From Alteraurantiacibacter buctensis (GTDB taxonomy: Bacteria; Pseudomonadota; Alphaproteobacteria; Sphingomonadales; Sphingomonadaceae), in NCBI RefSeq assembly GCF_009827655.1, contig NZ_WTYV01000006.1, positions 1-64,000 on the forward strand: a stretch of DNA of 64,000 nt. Reading direction: 5' to 3'. Below the pieces are notes generated by a model that did not search any database, was not told where the DNA came from, and saw only the letters and a program-made list of their open reading frames with translations. Each line of letters starts with the position of its first letter. Positions within the stretch are counted from its first letter, which is position 1. This document shows, in pieces, positions 26,789-38,023 of this stretch. Position numbers and translations under genes: made by a program.

Positions 26789-28285
26789 ATGTCGAACTAT
26801 CGCATCCAGGGTGCCACCGGTGAGTGGGAGGTCGTGATCGGCCTCGAGGTCCACGCGCAGGTCACGTCCAACGCCAAGCTGTTTTCCGGTGCCGCCACGG
26901 CCTTCGGGGCTGAGCCGAACAGCCAGGTTTCGCTGATCGATGCCGCCATGCCGGGCATGCTGCCCGTGCCCAACGTGGAATGCATCCGCCAGGCCGTGCG
27001 CACCGGCATGGCGATCGAGGCGCAGATCAACAAGTGGAGCCGGTTCGATCGCAAGAACTACTTCTACGCCGACTTGCCGCAGGGCTACCAGATCAGCCAG
27101 CTCTATCACCCGCTGGTGGGCGAGGGCAGCCTGACCATCGAGGCGGACGAGAAGGCCGGCATTCCGGAAGACAAGGTGATCGGCATCGAGCGCATTCACG
27201 TGGAGCAGGATGCGGGCAAGCTGATGCACGACCAGCACCCGACCATGTCCTATGTCGACCTCAACCGCGTGGGCGTGGCGCTGATGGAGATCGTCAGCCG
27301 GCCGGACATGCGTTCTCCGGCAGAGGCGGGGGCCTATGTCCGCAAGCTGCGGAGCATCCTGCGCTATGTCGGCTCGTGCGACGGCAACATGGAGGAAGGC
27401 TCGATGCGCGCCGACGTGAACGTGTCGGTCCGCCGCCCGGGCGAGGAATTCGGCACCCGCACCGAGACCAAGAACGTCAATTCCGTGCGCTTCGTGATGC
27501 AGGCGATCGAGCACGAGGCGATGCGCCAGGTCGACGTGCTGGAGGGCGGTGGAAAGATCGTGCAGGAAACCCGCCTGTTCGATCCCGGCACCGGCACTAC
27601 CCGGTCGATGCGCAGCAAGGAAGACGCGCACGACTATCGCTATTTCCCCGATCCCGACCTGCTGCCGCTGGAACTGGACGATGCCTTCCTGGAGGCCTGC
27701 CGCGCCAGCCTGCCCGAACTGCCGGATGCCAAGCGTGCCCGCTATACCGGCGAACTGGGCCTGTCCGACTACAACGCCCGCGAACTGACGGCCGAGGTGG
27801 AAACCTATGCCCGGTTCGAGACGCTGCTGGCGGCCACCGCAAAGGGGATCGGCAAGCCGGAGAAGGACGTGGCCACGCAGGTCGCCAACTGGTCGCTGTC
27901 GGTTGCCCCCGGGGTGATCAAGGCGCTGGGTGACGAGGCGAACCCGGCCCACGCCACGGCGGAAGCCCAGGCCGCGATCCTGGACATGCAGGCCAAGGGC
28001 GAGATCAGCGGCGGGCAGGCCAAGGAGATCTTCGAGATCGTGCTGAAGACCGGCCGCGAACCGGTTGAAATCGCTACCACCGAAGGGCTCAAGCAGACCA
28101 GCGACACCGGCGCCATCGAGGCGGCGGTCGATGCCGTTCTCGCCGCCAATGCCGACAAGGTGGAGCAGTACAAGGGCGGCAAGGAAGCCCTGTTCGGCTT
28201 CTTCGTGGGCCAGACGATGAAGGCCATGCAGGGCAAGGGCAACCCGCAGCTGGTCAACCAGGTGCTGAAGGCCAAGCTGGGCTGA
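26789..28285 (+). CDS. gatB: Asp-tRNA(Asn)/Glu-tRNA(Gln) amidotransferase subunit B
   Basis: A 498-residue protein that binds and phosphorylates mischarged Glu-tRNA(Gln) or Asp-tRNA(Asn) for amidation. It opens [20 protein letters not shown] and carries [41 protein letters not shown] and the C-terminal tRNA-binding GatB/YqeY helical domain ending [10 protein letters not shown] start it at the ATG at 26789 with GGAAAGGG just upstream; the frame is open earlier but overlaps the glycosyltransferase gene. It is separated from gatCA by 5.2 kb, an unusual layout. Confidence 0.97.
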   Translation: MSNYRIQGATGEWEVVIGLEVHAQVTSNAKLFSGAATAFGAEPNSQVSLIDAAMPGMLPVPNVECIRQAVRTGMAIEAQINKWSRFDRKNYFYADLPQGYQISQLYHPLVGEGSLTIEADEKAGIPEDKVIGIERIHVEQDAGKLMHDQHPTMSYVDLNRVGVALMEIVSRPDMRSPAEAGAYVRKLRSILRYVGSCDGNMEEGSMRADVNVSVRRPGEEFGTRTETKNVNSVRFVMQAIEHEAMRQVDVLEGGGKIVQETRLFDPGTGTTRSMRSKEDAHDYRYFPDPDLLPLELDDAFLEACRASLPELPDAKRARYTGELGLSDYNARELTAEVETYARFETLLAATAKGIGKPEKDVATQVANWSLSVAPGVIKALGDEANPAHATAEAQAAILDMQAKGEISGGQAKEIFEIVLKTGREPVEIATTEGLKQTSDTGAIEAAVDAVLAANADKVEQYKGGKEALFGFFVGQTMKAMQGKGNPQLVNQVLKAKLG

Positions 28286-28348
28286 CCCGAAATCCCCTTG
28301 CCGCCGCTCGAAACACGGCTAGATTCCGCGCATCGGGGGATATGGGGG

Positions 28349-28984
28349 GTGGACTTGAGGTTGAGGCTTGTTGCGGCGTGGGCGCTCGCCAGCTGTATCG
28401 GCATGCCCGCCCTGGCTGAGGACGAAAGGCAGGCAGCGGTCGGTAATACCCCCGTTGCCGCCCTTCCGCAAAGCGATGCCGAATGGATGGTCTGGATGCC
28501 CGATCCGGCCAGTGTCGCGCGACCCGAACTCGCCTTTGTCGAGGATCAGGAGGATCGCGACAATTATGAGAAATATTACTATTTCCACCGCCCGGACACG
28601 GATTTTGCTACCGCGCTGGGCGATCTGCGCGATTGCGATGCCCATGCACGCGGCCTCCATCGCGGCAGTTACTACCCCGACAGCTCGGCGGCCATGACGC
28701 AATATGGGCCCTTGGCGGGGGCGGCTGGCGGGCTGCTTGTGGGGGTAGTGGCCGATGCCATCTTTGGCCCGGCGGAACTGCGCCGCAAGCGCCGCGTCAA
28801 CATGCGTCGATGCATGTTCTTCAAGGGATACGACCGCTTCGGGATAGACGAGGTTCTGTGGGGAAGCTTCAACTTCGAGGAAGGTAACGGCGAGGTCACC
28901 GAGGCCGATCGCCAGCGTATGCTGGCGCAGCAGGCGCTGGTGGCTTCCGGCCCGCGCCCGACAACGCAGGACTTGGGGCTGTGA
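28349..28984 (+). CDS. Exported protein of unknown function with glycine-zipper segment
   Basis: A 211-residue protein with a signal peptide (DLRLRLVAAWALASCIGMPALA). The mature part has an acidic, tyrosine-rich patch (YEKYYYFHRPDTDFATALG), two well-spaced Cys residues, a hydrophobic small-residue segment with GxxxG spacing (LAGAAGGLLVGVVADAIFG) and MRRCMFFKGYDRFGIDEVLW. I recognise no named family; the glycine-zipper-like stretch suggests membrane association. The start is GTG at 28349 with GGGGA nine bases upstream; a TTG at 28355 is also possible. The stop overlaps the next gene's ATG, so they are coupled. Confidence 0.65.
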   Translation: MDLRLRLVAAWALASCIGMPALAEDERQAAVGNTPVAALPQSDAEWMVWMPDPASVARPELAFVEDQEDRDNYEKYYYFHRPDTDFATALGDLRDCDAHARGLHRGSYYPDSSAAMTQYGPLAGAAGGLLVGVVADAIFGPAELRRKRRVNMRRCMFFKGYDRFGIDEVLWGSFNFEEGNGEVTEADRQRMLAQQALVASGPRPTTQDLGL

Positions 28985-29901
28985 TGCGCGCCGCCCTCTC
29001 TGCCGTCGCGCTTGCCGCCGCATCGCTTGCCCTCACCGCCGTGCCGTTGCGGGCCCAGGACCCGACCGCATTCGAATACCGGGCGGTGACCGGGCGTAGT
29101 GTCGAGGCGCTGGATCCCACCAAGGCCTATCTGCTGGTGGAAGCGCCAGGGATGATACTGTCCACCTGGCTGGTCATGCCCGATGAGGCCCAGCGCGCCG
29201 AATGGGAGCGCCAGCGCCAGGCGGCACTTGCCGAAGCCGTCGCGGCTTTTCCCGGCAGGCTCGTCAGTTACAAGCGCGACCATGAAACCTGGGCAAATTC
29301 GCGCGGCCGCCGGCGTGCCGAGCCGGAGCAGCCCATCGAGCCGAGCAACGAGAACTTCGCCTGGCCCGAATTGGAATCGCGCCGCATGTTCACCATCGGC
29401 CCGCAGAACCGGATCGCCAGCGAAAGCGAATATTCGCTGTGGCTGTATGAGGTGCCAGCGGGGGAGATCATCTTCCGCGGACTGGGCATGGGCGCATTCG
29501 GCGATTGCGCCTGCCTGGGCACCCTGGCTTTCGCGACGCAGCCAGGCAAGGTCACGGCCGTGCGCATCGCCTATGCCCCGCTCGATAGCGAGGGGCGGCG
29601 AATCGATCGTTTTCCCGGCGGCAGCAATTCGCTCGACATAAGCACGCGCTCAGGGGTCATCATCGAACCGCCGAGCGATTATGCGCTTGATCCACGCATC
29701 CCGCGAGAAATGATCACCGTGCCGGAATTCCGACTGGTGGAAGCCATACCCAACTGGTTCGGGCAGACGGTCAACCGGGTGCAGCCCTACCCTGGCCTGT
29801 TCAGCTATGATGGTACGCGCATGGTCGATCTGCGGCGCGGCGCCCAGGCGCCGGTAGTGGAAGCGCTGGAGGAAGCAGCGCAGGAGAGCGCGGCAGAGTA
29901 G
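28984..29901 (+). CDS. Exported protein of unknown function
   Basis: A 305-residue protein with a signal peptide (MRAALSAVALAAASLALTA, cleavage probably after PLRA). The mature part contains ALDPTKAYLLVEAPGMILST, a basic/acidic linker (SRGRRRAEPEQPIEP), a GEIIFRGLGMG beta-rich region with two nearby Cys (FGDCACLG), and a C-terminal half with PSDYALDPRIPREMITVPEF. I do not recognise a family. It is translationally coupled to the preceding exported-protein gene and convergent with two further exported proteins, so a shared envelope role is possible. Confidence 0.65.
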   Translation: MRAALSAVALAAASLALTAVPLRAQDPTAFEYRAVTGRSVEALDPTKAYLLVEAPGMILSTWLVMPDEAQRAEWERQRQAALAEAVAAFPGRLVSYKRDHETWANSRGRRRAEPEQPIEPSNENFAWPELESRRMFTIGPQNRIASESEYSLWLYEVPAGEIIFRGLGMGAFGDCACLGTLAFATQPGKVTAVRIAYAPLDSEGRRIDRFPGGSNSLDISTRSGVIIEPPSDYALDPRIPREMITVPEFRLVEAIPNWFGQTVNRVQPYPGLFSYDGTRMVDLRRGAQAPVVEALEEAAQESAAE

Positions 29902-29943
29902 CGCGGCCAGTCTTCTGGAACCTCTGATCGGCTGCGCCTGCAT

Positions 29944-29967
29944 CTCCCCCCTCCTAAGAGGGGGGAG
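29944..29967. terminator. Bidirectional hairpin between convergent exported-protein genes
   Basis: A perfect ten-base stem (CTCCCCCCTC / GAGGGGGGAG) with a CTAA loop lies in the 89-base gap between two convergent genes. Its position and symmetry suit a terminator for both strands, although neither side has a strong T-run. Similar short C-run/G-run hairpins often lie between genes in sphingomonad genomes (recollection, not checked). Confidence 0.55.
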
Positions 29968-29990
29968 CATCACTTTCCGCAAGTCAGGGC

Positions 29991-31004
29991 CTATTCCCGG
30001 ATCGTCTGCGTGGCCACGAAGGCGGCCAGCCGCTGGTCGCCGTCCTCGGCCCAGAATACCGGGCCCGTGGTATCGCGCACCAGCAGCGGGCCGTGATAGC
30101 CGGCGGCGGTGGCGGTCTGGCGGCCCTCTTCCTCCGTCAGCGCGGTGAAGTTCGCCTGGTCCAGCGCCAGCACGTGGGGCAGCACTTCGCCCGCACGGGC
30201 AAAGGCCATGGCCAGCGCTCGCCGGGCCAGCGCCGCATCGTTGGCGGCCCAGCGGGTCACGTTGTCCTCCTCGATGTAGGACGCCCGGTCCAGCCGCACC
30301 ACACTGATGACCTGCTGGGCAAAATAGGGCTCGATCACCCCCTGGCGGCGGAGCGAGACATCGGCATAGACCTGCACCTGCGAAAAATCGGGCGACATCT
30401 GGTATCGCCACTGCACCTGCGCCCGTTCCGCCGCATCGGCGTGGGCTTCGTCGAACCGGCGCTGCATGGCGCCGACGTCACCCGCCCAGGTTTCCGCCGC
30501 CGTGTTCATGTTGGGGGACGGGCCCCACAGGCCGATGCTGTAGGTGCGTGACACCAGCACGGGATGCGCGGTGCCGTCGGCGCTTTCGTCGGCGGAGACT
30601 GTGAGCAGGTCCGGCGGCGATGCGCCAAGCCAGCCGGTTGCCTGCACGGCAGCCAGGGTGGCATCGCCCGCCAGCGGGGTGGCATCGAAGCCTGCCAACG
30701 CCGTGCGCAGGGGGGCGATCCGCGTCTCGGCCCGCTCCAGCGCGGCATCGGCCAGGCGCTGGGGGATGTCATTGTTGCCGGCAATGATGATCGCGCCCAG
30801 CGCGCCACCGCCGCCGCTGGGGAACATGATACGCCCCAGTTCGATGCTGCTGGCGATGCGCGTCTGCGGCACCAGCGCGCCCACGGGACGCGCCGGTTCC
30901 ACCTGGCGGGCGCTCTCGGCCACGGTCCGCGCAGGATCGGCCTGCGCGGGCGTGGCTGAAAGGGCCAGAAGGGCGCCGGCCGCAGCCAGCGCCTTCCCGG
31001 TCAT
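29991..31004 (-). CDS. Exported protein of unknown function
   Basis: A 337-residue protein with a signal peptide (MTGKALAAAGALLALSATPA, cleaved before QADPA). Mature regions include IMFPSGGGGALGAIIIAGNN, DIPQRLADAALERAETRIAP, SRTYSIGLWGPSPNMN and WRYQMSPDFSQVQVYADVSL. The pattern of beta strands and a central helix resembles lipoprotein-like or OM-associated domains, but I cannot name a family. ATG at 31004 is seven bases after the upstream stop; an in-frame ATG nine codons earlier overlaps it. Confidence 0.65.
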   Translation of the reverse strand: MTGKALAAAGALLALSATPAQADPARTVAESARQVEPARPVGALVPQTRIASSIELGRIMFPSGGGGALGAIIIAGNNDIPQRLADAALERAETRIAPLRTALAGFDATPLAGDATLAAVQATGWLGASPPDLLTVSADESADGTAHPVLVSRTYSIGLWGPSPNMNTAAETWAGDVGAMQRRFDEAHADAAERAQVQWRYQMSPDFSQVQVYADVSLRRQGVIEPYFAQQVISVVRLDRASYIEEDNVTRWAANDAALARRALAMAFARAGEVLPHVLALDQANFTALTEEEGRQTATAAGYHGPLLVRDTTGPVFWAEDGDQRLAAFVATQTIRE

Positions 31005-31011
31005 GCGGAGC

Positions 31012-31641
31012 CTATTCAAAGCGCGCCGCATATTCTTGGAAGTTGGCGAGGAAGGCCTGCCGCAGGTCGGCATCGGCATCAGGGCGGCCCTCGGGTGTCT
31101 CCGGCGGGAACATGGTAAGACCATTGCCGCCACGCCCGCGAACCATCTCCGCCTCGGTCACGCCATTGCGGAAGTCCTTGAAGATGAACCGGTTGTTGAG
31201 CGAACGGCCATAGATAGCGCGCTTCAGGTAGAGGTTCTGGGTGACGATCAGTTCGGCATAGCAGCTGGCCGTGCTCTCGGTCAGCCGGGTCTGCACCTCG
31301 GTGGTGATGTCACGGTCGGCAATCGGTGTCTCGTAAATCACCTGAGTACCGGCGGGCAGCTTCAGGGTGTTTACCAGGTCGATCGACTGGAAGGCTTCTA
31401 CCTGGAAGCGCGGCCCCAGCGCATCACGCAGGTAATCGGCATCGGATACGTTTTCGTCCTCGTGTCCGGCAGCATCGGCCACGGCCCCGATCACGCCCAG
31501 GCCGGAAAGCCAGCTGGTGGTCTGCGCCTGGCCTTCCACGGTCGGAAATACGTGCAATTCGCAGTCTTCCTGCGCCATTGCCGGTGTGCCCAGGGCAAGC
31601 ACCAGTGCGGCGCCAAGCGCCGTCTTCATCATACGCTGCAT
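31012..31641 (-). CDS. Exported protein of unknown function
   Basis: A 209-residue protein with a signal peptide (MQRMMKTALGAALVLALG, cleaved after AMA). The mature part has two widely spaced Cys (CELHVFPTVEGQAQ and TASCYAELIV), which may form a disulfide, and ends in a hydrophilic helix. Segments such as VETETQ-like TTEVQTRLTESTASC and LKRAIYGRSLNNRFIFKDF suggest a beta-rich domain. No family recognised. It is the first gene of a two-gene minus-strand unit; a run of eight C residues lies at 31653-31660 in its leader. Confidence 0.65.
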   Translation of the reverse strand: MQRMMKTALGAALVLALGTPAMAQEDCELHVFPTVEGQAQTTSWLSGLGVIGAVADAAGHEDENVSDADYLRDALGPRFQVEAFQSIDLVNTLKLPAGTQVIYETPIADRDITTEVQTRLTESTASCYAELIVTQNLYLKRAIYGRSLNNRFIFKDFRNGVTEAEMVRGRGGNGLTMFPPETPEGRPDADADLRQAFLANFQEYAARFE

Positions 31642-31815
31642 TTTTGGATTTACCCCCCCCAATCATCGACCCGGCAGATTTCGTCCATTATCATGCCAGG
31701 AGGCACGGTGTGCCCTGCAGACTGATATTTCGGGTTTAATCTGCTGGCAACGGGAAAGTATGACAGCATTTTTTAGGGTAGTTAACGCCCCGCCTGATCT
31801 GGCAAGGAACCCGCC

Positions 31816-32274
31816 ATGCGCCCCGCCATCGTCCTCGTACACCCCGAAATCCCCGGCAACACCGGGGCCGTGGGGCGCACCTGCGTGGCGCTGGACCTGG
31901 AACTGGTGCTGATCCACCCGCTGGGCTTCGTCATCTCGGACGCGCGGCTGAAGCGCTCGGGGCTGGATTACTGGCAGCACATCGGCCTCAGCGAGTATCC
32001 CAGCTGGGACACGTTCATGGCCGGGCGACGCCCGCGCCCCGACCAGTTGTTCCTGTTCGAGGAATACGGGGCGCAAAGCTTCTACGAACCGGATTATCCG
32101 GATGATGCCCTGCTGGTCTTCGGGCGCGAGACCAGGGGCCTGCCGGACTCCATCGTCTCTGCCCACCCCGACCGCCTGTTCAAGCTGCCGATGGTGAGCG
32201 ATAAGGTGCGCAGCCTGAACCTGGCCAACACCGTGGCGGCGGCGGCCTACCAAGCGATGAGAGGGAAGCTCTAG
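31816..32274 (+). CDS. trmL: tRNA (cytidine(34)-2'-O)-methyltransferase
   Basis: A 152-residue SPOUT methyltransferase, full length for TrmL, which 2'-O-methylates the wobble base of certain leucine tRNAs. It has the N-terminal HPEIPGNTGAVGRTC motif, ALLVFGRETRGLPDSIV (motif 2) and a C-terminal knot segment MVSDKVRSLNLANTVAAAAY (motif 3). AAGGAAC precedes the ATG. It is convergent with the M16 protease gene; only ten bases separate the two stops and no terminator was seen there. Confidence 0.92.
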   Translation: MRPAIVLVHPEIPGNTGAVGRTCVALDLELVLIHPLGFVISDARLKRSGLDYWQHIGLSEYPSWDTFMAGRRPRPDQLFLFEEYGAQSFYEPDYPDDALLVFGRETRGLPDSIVSAHPDRLFKLPMVSDKVRSLNLANTVAAAAYQAMRGKL

Positions 32275-32284
32275 CGAGGCCGGA

Positions 32285-35161
32285 TCAGAGCCCGCCTGCC
32301 TCCATCACTTCCACCGGCAGGCCGATCTGCGCCAGTTGTGGCTCGATCACGGAACGGTCGCCGACCACCACGATAGCCATGCCCTCGGGCCGCATGAAGG
32401 CCTGCGCCGCGCTGTCGATCTGGCCCGCGTCGATCGCGCCATAGATGGCGGGCAACTGTGCCTGATAATCGTCCGGGCGGCCCAGCAGGTGGTTGGTCAG
32501 CAACGCACCCATCACCTGGCCGTTGGTCTCGAACCGGTTGGGCAGGCCGCGGATATTGCCTTCGGTCACCCGCTGCAGCTCCTGTTCGTCTACCGGGCGG
32601 CTGCCGGGGAAAGCGGCAAGCTGGTCAAGGATCACCCTGATCGAATCCCCGGTGCGATCGGCCTGCACCGCGGTGGAGACGGTGAAGGCCGGCTGGCCCA
32701 CCCGCTGCGAGACCGACGAGCGCACGCCATAGGTCCAGCCGCGCGTTTCGCGCAGGTCATTGTTCAGGCGGCTGAGGAAGCCGTTGCCGATCACCTCGTT
32801 GGCCAGTTCCAGCGGCTCTTGTCCGCCTTGCGTGCCGGTGATCGGCAGCACGTGGCCCACCACCAGGACCGACTGCGGCGAATTGGGCCGGTCTACCACC
32901 ACCAGTCGGGGGGCGGGGGCCGGGGCAGCGGCATCGATCGCCTTGACCGGGCGCGGCGAATTGCGCGGAGCCCACTGGCCGAGGGTGCCTTCCAGCAGCG
33001 GCAGCAGCGTAGCCATGTCCACATCGCCCACCACTGTGATCTGCGCCAGGTCCGGACGGAACCATTCGGCGTGTTCGGCCTGCATGTCCGCCGGGGTCAG
33101 CCGGGCGATCACGTCCTCCGCGCCGGTGGTGGCGGCCAGGGCATAAGGGTGCGCATTGCCATAGAGCACGCGGCCCATCGCCCGGCCCGCCAGCGCGCCA
33201 GGGTTGGTCTGCTCCTCGTCAATCTGCGCCAGCCGCTGGGTCTGCACGCGGGCGAAATCATCGGCCCGGAACGCGGGATTGAGCGTGATGTCGGCCATCA
33301 GCCCCAGCGATTGCGGCAGGTTGCTGGTGAGCGAGGAGAGCAGCACGGTGGTGCTGTCCACCCCCGCACTGGTCGCGATGCTGGCGCCCAGTTCCTCCTG
33401 CTCGCGAATGATCTGCATGGCATCGCGGGTCTGGGTCCCCTCGCTCAGCATGTCGACCATCAACTGGTGGCGGCCGGCTTCGTCCGGGCTGTCGGCGGCG
33501 GAGCCGGCATCCAGCGCCAGCGCCACGGTGACGGTGGGCACGCTGGTGCGGCGGACCAGGTTGACGGTGATGCCGTTGCCGAGGCGCGCCACTTCCGCCG
33601 TGGGGAAGGTGAGCACGGGCACGGGGCCGGCTTCGGGGATGTCGCGCGCCGGGCCGGTGCGGGCCGCTGTCGTGCCGCCGCCGGCATCGGGGGCAGGCGG
33701 CGGATTTTCCGCCTCGTCACCCCAGCCGCCCATCGTGGCTCCGTCCAGCGTCCGCTCTCCCGGCACCACGGCGAGTGTATAGGCGGGGCGCGATAGCCAG
33801 CGGGCCATCGCGTCGCGGATTTCCGCCGGGGTCAGGCTGGCCACGCGCAGCAGGTCTTCGCGATACTTCGCCGGGTTGCCCGAGTAGAGCAGCCCTTCGG
33901 CCAGCACCATGCCCTTGCCGCCGAAGCCGCCCACGCGCTCCAGCGAGCCGACTTGCCCGGCGATGAGCTGGGTGGCGGCGCGCTGCACCTCGTCCGCCGT
34001 GGGGCCTTCACCGATCATGCGGGCGATCTCGGCATCGAACAGCGCTTGCGCCTGCGCGCGGTCGGCATCGGGTGCCAGGTCGAAATCGGCACTGAGGAAG
34101 CTCAACTGCTCGTGCACCTGGGCATAGGCACCCACGCGGGTGGCGACCTGCGGGCCATAGACCATGGCATTGTCAAGCCGCGAGGAGGCGAGGCCGCCCA
34201 GGATGTAGAGGCCCACCTGCAAGGGAATCGCATCGGCATCGTTCACGCCAGGGCCGGTCCAGTTGCGGCTGATGCGCGTCTGGCTGACCTGGTCGGTAAT
34301 CTCCTCCTCGATCGGGGCGGAGAGTGTTACCGGGCCGGCCTGCACCTGCGGCACATCGGGCCCGCGCGAAATATCGCCGAACCAGCGCTCCACCATCGGG
34401 CGGGCGGTGGCGGCATCGATGTCGCCCGCCAGCACCAGCACCACGTTGTTGGGGCCATAGTTGTCGCGGAACCAGTCGGCCACGTCGGCCAGGCTGGCCG
34501 CGTCGAGGTCTGCCATCGAGCCGATGGTGGAGTGGCGATAGGGATGGCCGATCGGCAGCAGCCGGTCGCTCAGCAGGTATTCGGCCAAGCCAAAGGGCTG
34601 GTTGTCACCCTGCCGCTTCTCGTTCTGGACTACGCCGCGCTGGCGATCCAGCCGCTCCTGGCTGACCGCGCCGAGCAGGTAGCCCATGCGGTCCGCCTCC
34701 ATCATCAGCGCCCGGTCCAGCGCGCCCGTGGGCACGGTTTCCACGTAATTGGTGCGATCGAACCAGGTGGAGCCGTTGGTGGGGGTGGAACCCGCGCCCT
34801 CCAGCGGGATGTCGAAGTTCTCCACGTTCTCGCTGCCGGTGAACATGATGTGTTCGAACAGGTGGGCAAAGCCGGTGCGGCCGCGCGGTTCGTGTTTGGA
34901 GCCGACGCGATAATAGACGGTGACGCCGACCAACGGGCTCTTGCGGTCGGTGTGGACCAGCGTGGTCAGGCCGTTGGGCAGGGTGAACTGCTCGTAGGGG
35001 ATGTTCACCTGGCCCACCAGGTCGGCCAGGCTCTGCTGCGGGGCGGCCACCGTGGCGGGCGGCGCGCTCTGCGCACTGACCACGGGGGCAAGAGCGGTGG
35101 TGGCCAGCGCGGCAATAAGCACGGCGCCAAGAGCGGATGAAGTCAGGCGAGCAAGTTTCAT
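32285..35161 (-). CDS. M16 family zinc metallopeptidase (insulinase/pitrilysin type), tandem-domain
   Basis: A 958-residue exported protein: signal peptide (SALGAVLIAALATTALAP), then an active N-terminal M16 domain with the inverted zinc motif HLFEH at residues 100-104 and a downstream Glu in the RQRGVVQNEKRQGDN region, and a second, probably inactive, M16 domain in the C-terminal half (KARLGNG-like VARLGNGITVNLV). Such periplasmic enzymes degrade peptides. I start it at ATG 35161 because the frame open to 35233 has no signal peptide. It is followed head-on by trmL. Confidence 0.93.
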   Translation of the reverse strand: MKLARLTSSALGAVLIAALATTALAPVVSAQSAPPATVAAPQQSLADLVGQVNIPYEQFTLPNGLTTLVHTDRKSPLVGVTVYYRVGSKHEPRGRTGFAHLFEHIMFTGSENVENFDIPLEGAGSTPTNGSTWFDRTNYVETVPTGALDRALMMEADRMGYLLGAVSQERLDRQRGVVQNEKRQGDNQPFGLAEYLLSDRLLPIGHPYRHSTIGSMADLDAASLADVADWFRDNYGPNNVVLVLAGDIDAATARPMVERWFGDISRGPDVPQVQAGPVTLSAPIEEEITDQVSQTRISRNWTGPGVNDADAIPLQVGLYILGGLASSRLDNAMVYGPQVATRVGAYAQVHEQLSFLSADFDLAPDADRAQAQALFDAEIARMIGEGPTADEVQRAATQLIAGQVGSLERVGGFGGKGMVLAEGLLYSGNPAKYREDLLRVASLTPAEIRDAMARWLSRPAYTLAVVPGERTLDGATMGGWGDEAENPPPAPDAGGGTTAARTGPARDIPEAGPVPVLTFPTAEVARLGNGITVNLVRRTSVPTVTVALALDAGSAADSPDEAGRHQLMVDMLSEGTQTRDAMQIIREQEELGASIATSAGVDSTTVLLSSLTSNLPQSLGLMADITLNPAFRADDFARVQTQRLAQIDEEQTNPGALAGRAMGRVLYGNAHPYALAATTGAEDVIARLTPADMQAEHAEWFRPDLAQITVVGDVDMATLLPLLEGTLGQWAPRNSPRPVKAIDAAAPAPAPRLVVVDRPNSPQSVLVVGHVLPITGTQGGQEPLELANEVIGNGFLSRLNNDLRETRGWTYGVRSSVSQRVGQPAFTVSTAVQADRTGDSIRVILDQLAAFPGSRPVDEQELQRVTEGNIRGLPNRFETNGQVMGALLTNHLLGRPDDYQAQLPAIYGAIDAGQIDSAAQAFMRPEGMAIVVVGDRSVIEPQLAQIGLPVEVMEAGGL

Positions 35162-35387
35162 CTGTATCCAGTAGCAGCCTTTGCCGCCGGGCAAAGACCC
35201 CGCGGCACGATTATCCCACGGGACCGGATGCAACTGGTCCCGCCTGCCTGCTGCCTTGTTTGACGGAAATCATGGCTCGTCGTTCGACCAAGGGGCACAA
35301 ATGATCGGCCAATGACTTGTGGGAGAGGGCTTGCATCGGCGGTCAGACAACCGATCTATCCCGCTAACACACCAGCGACGCTGGGGG

Positions 35388-35415
35388 CTTGTGTTGCCAA
35401 AGTGCAACACTATCT
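35388..35415 (+). promoter_or_regulatory. Candidate heat-shock (RpoH) promoter of clpB with overlapping palindrome
   Basis: A CTTGTGT element at 35388-35394 is followed after 13 bases by CACTATCT at 35408-35415, a partial match to the alphaproteobacterial sigma-32 pattern (CTTGAAA, 11-15 bases, CCCCATNT). Between and overlapping them is a perfect seven-base inverted repeat, GTGTTGC (35391-35397) and GCAACAC (35404-35410). Transcription from here would give a short leader; GAGGGG at 35432-35437 is the clpB ribosome-binding site. The rest of the 282-base intergenic region shows nothing I can support. The heat-shock assignment is inferred from position and gene identity. Confidence 0.45.
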
Positions 35416-35443
35416 ATGGTGAAACGAACTCGAGGGGTTACCG

Positions 35444-38019
<2,576 letters not shown>

Positions 38020-38023
<4 letters not shown>

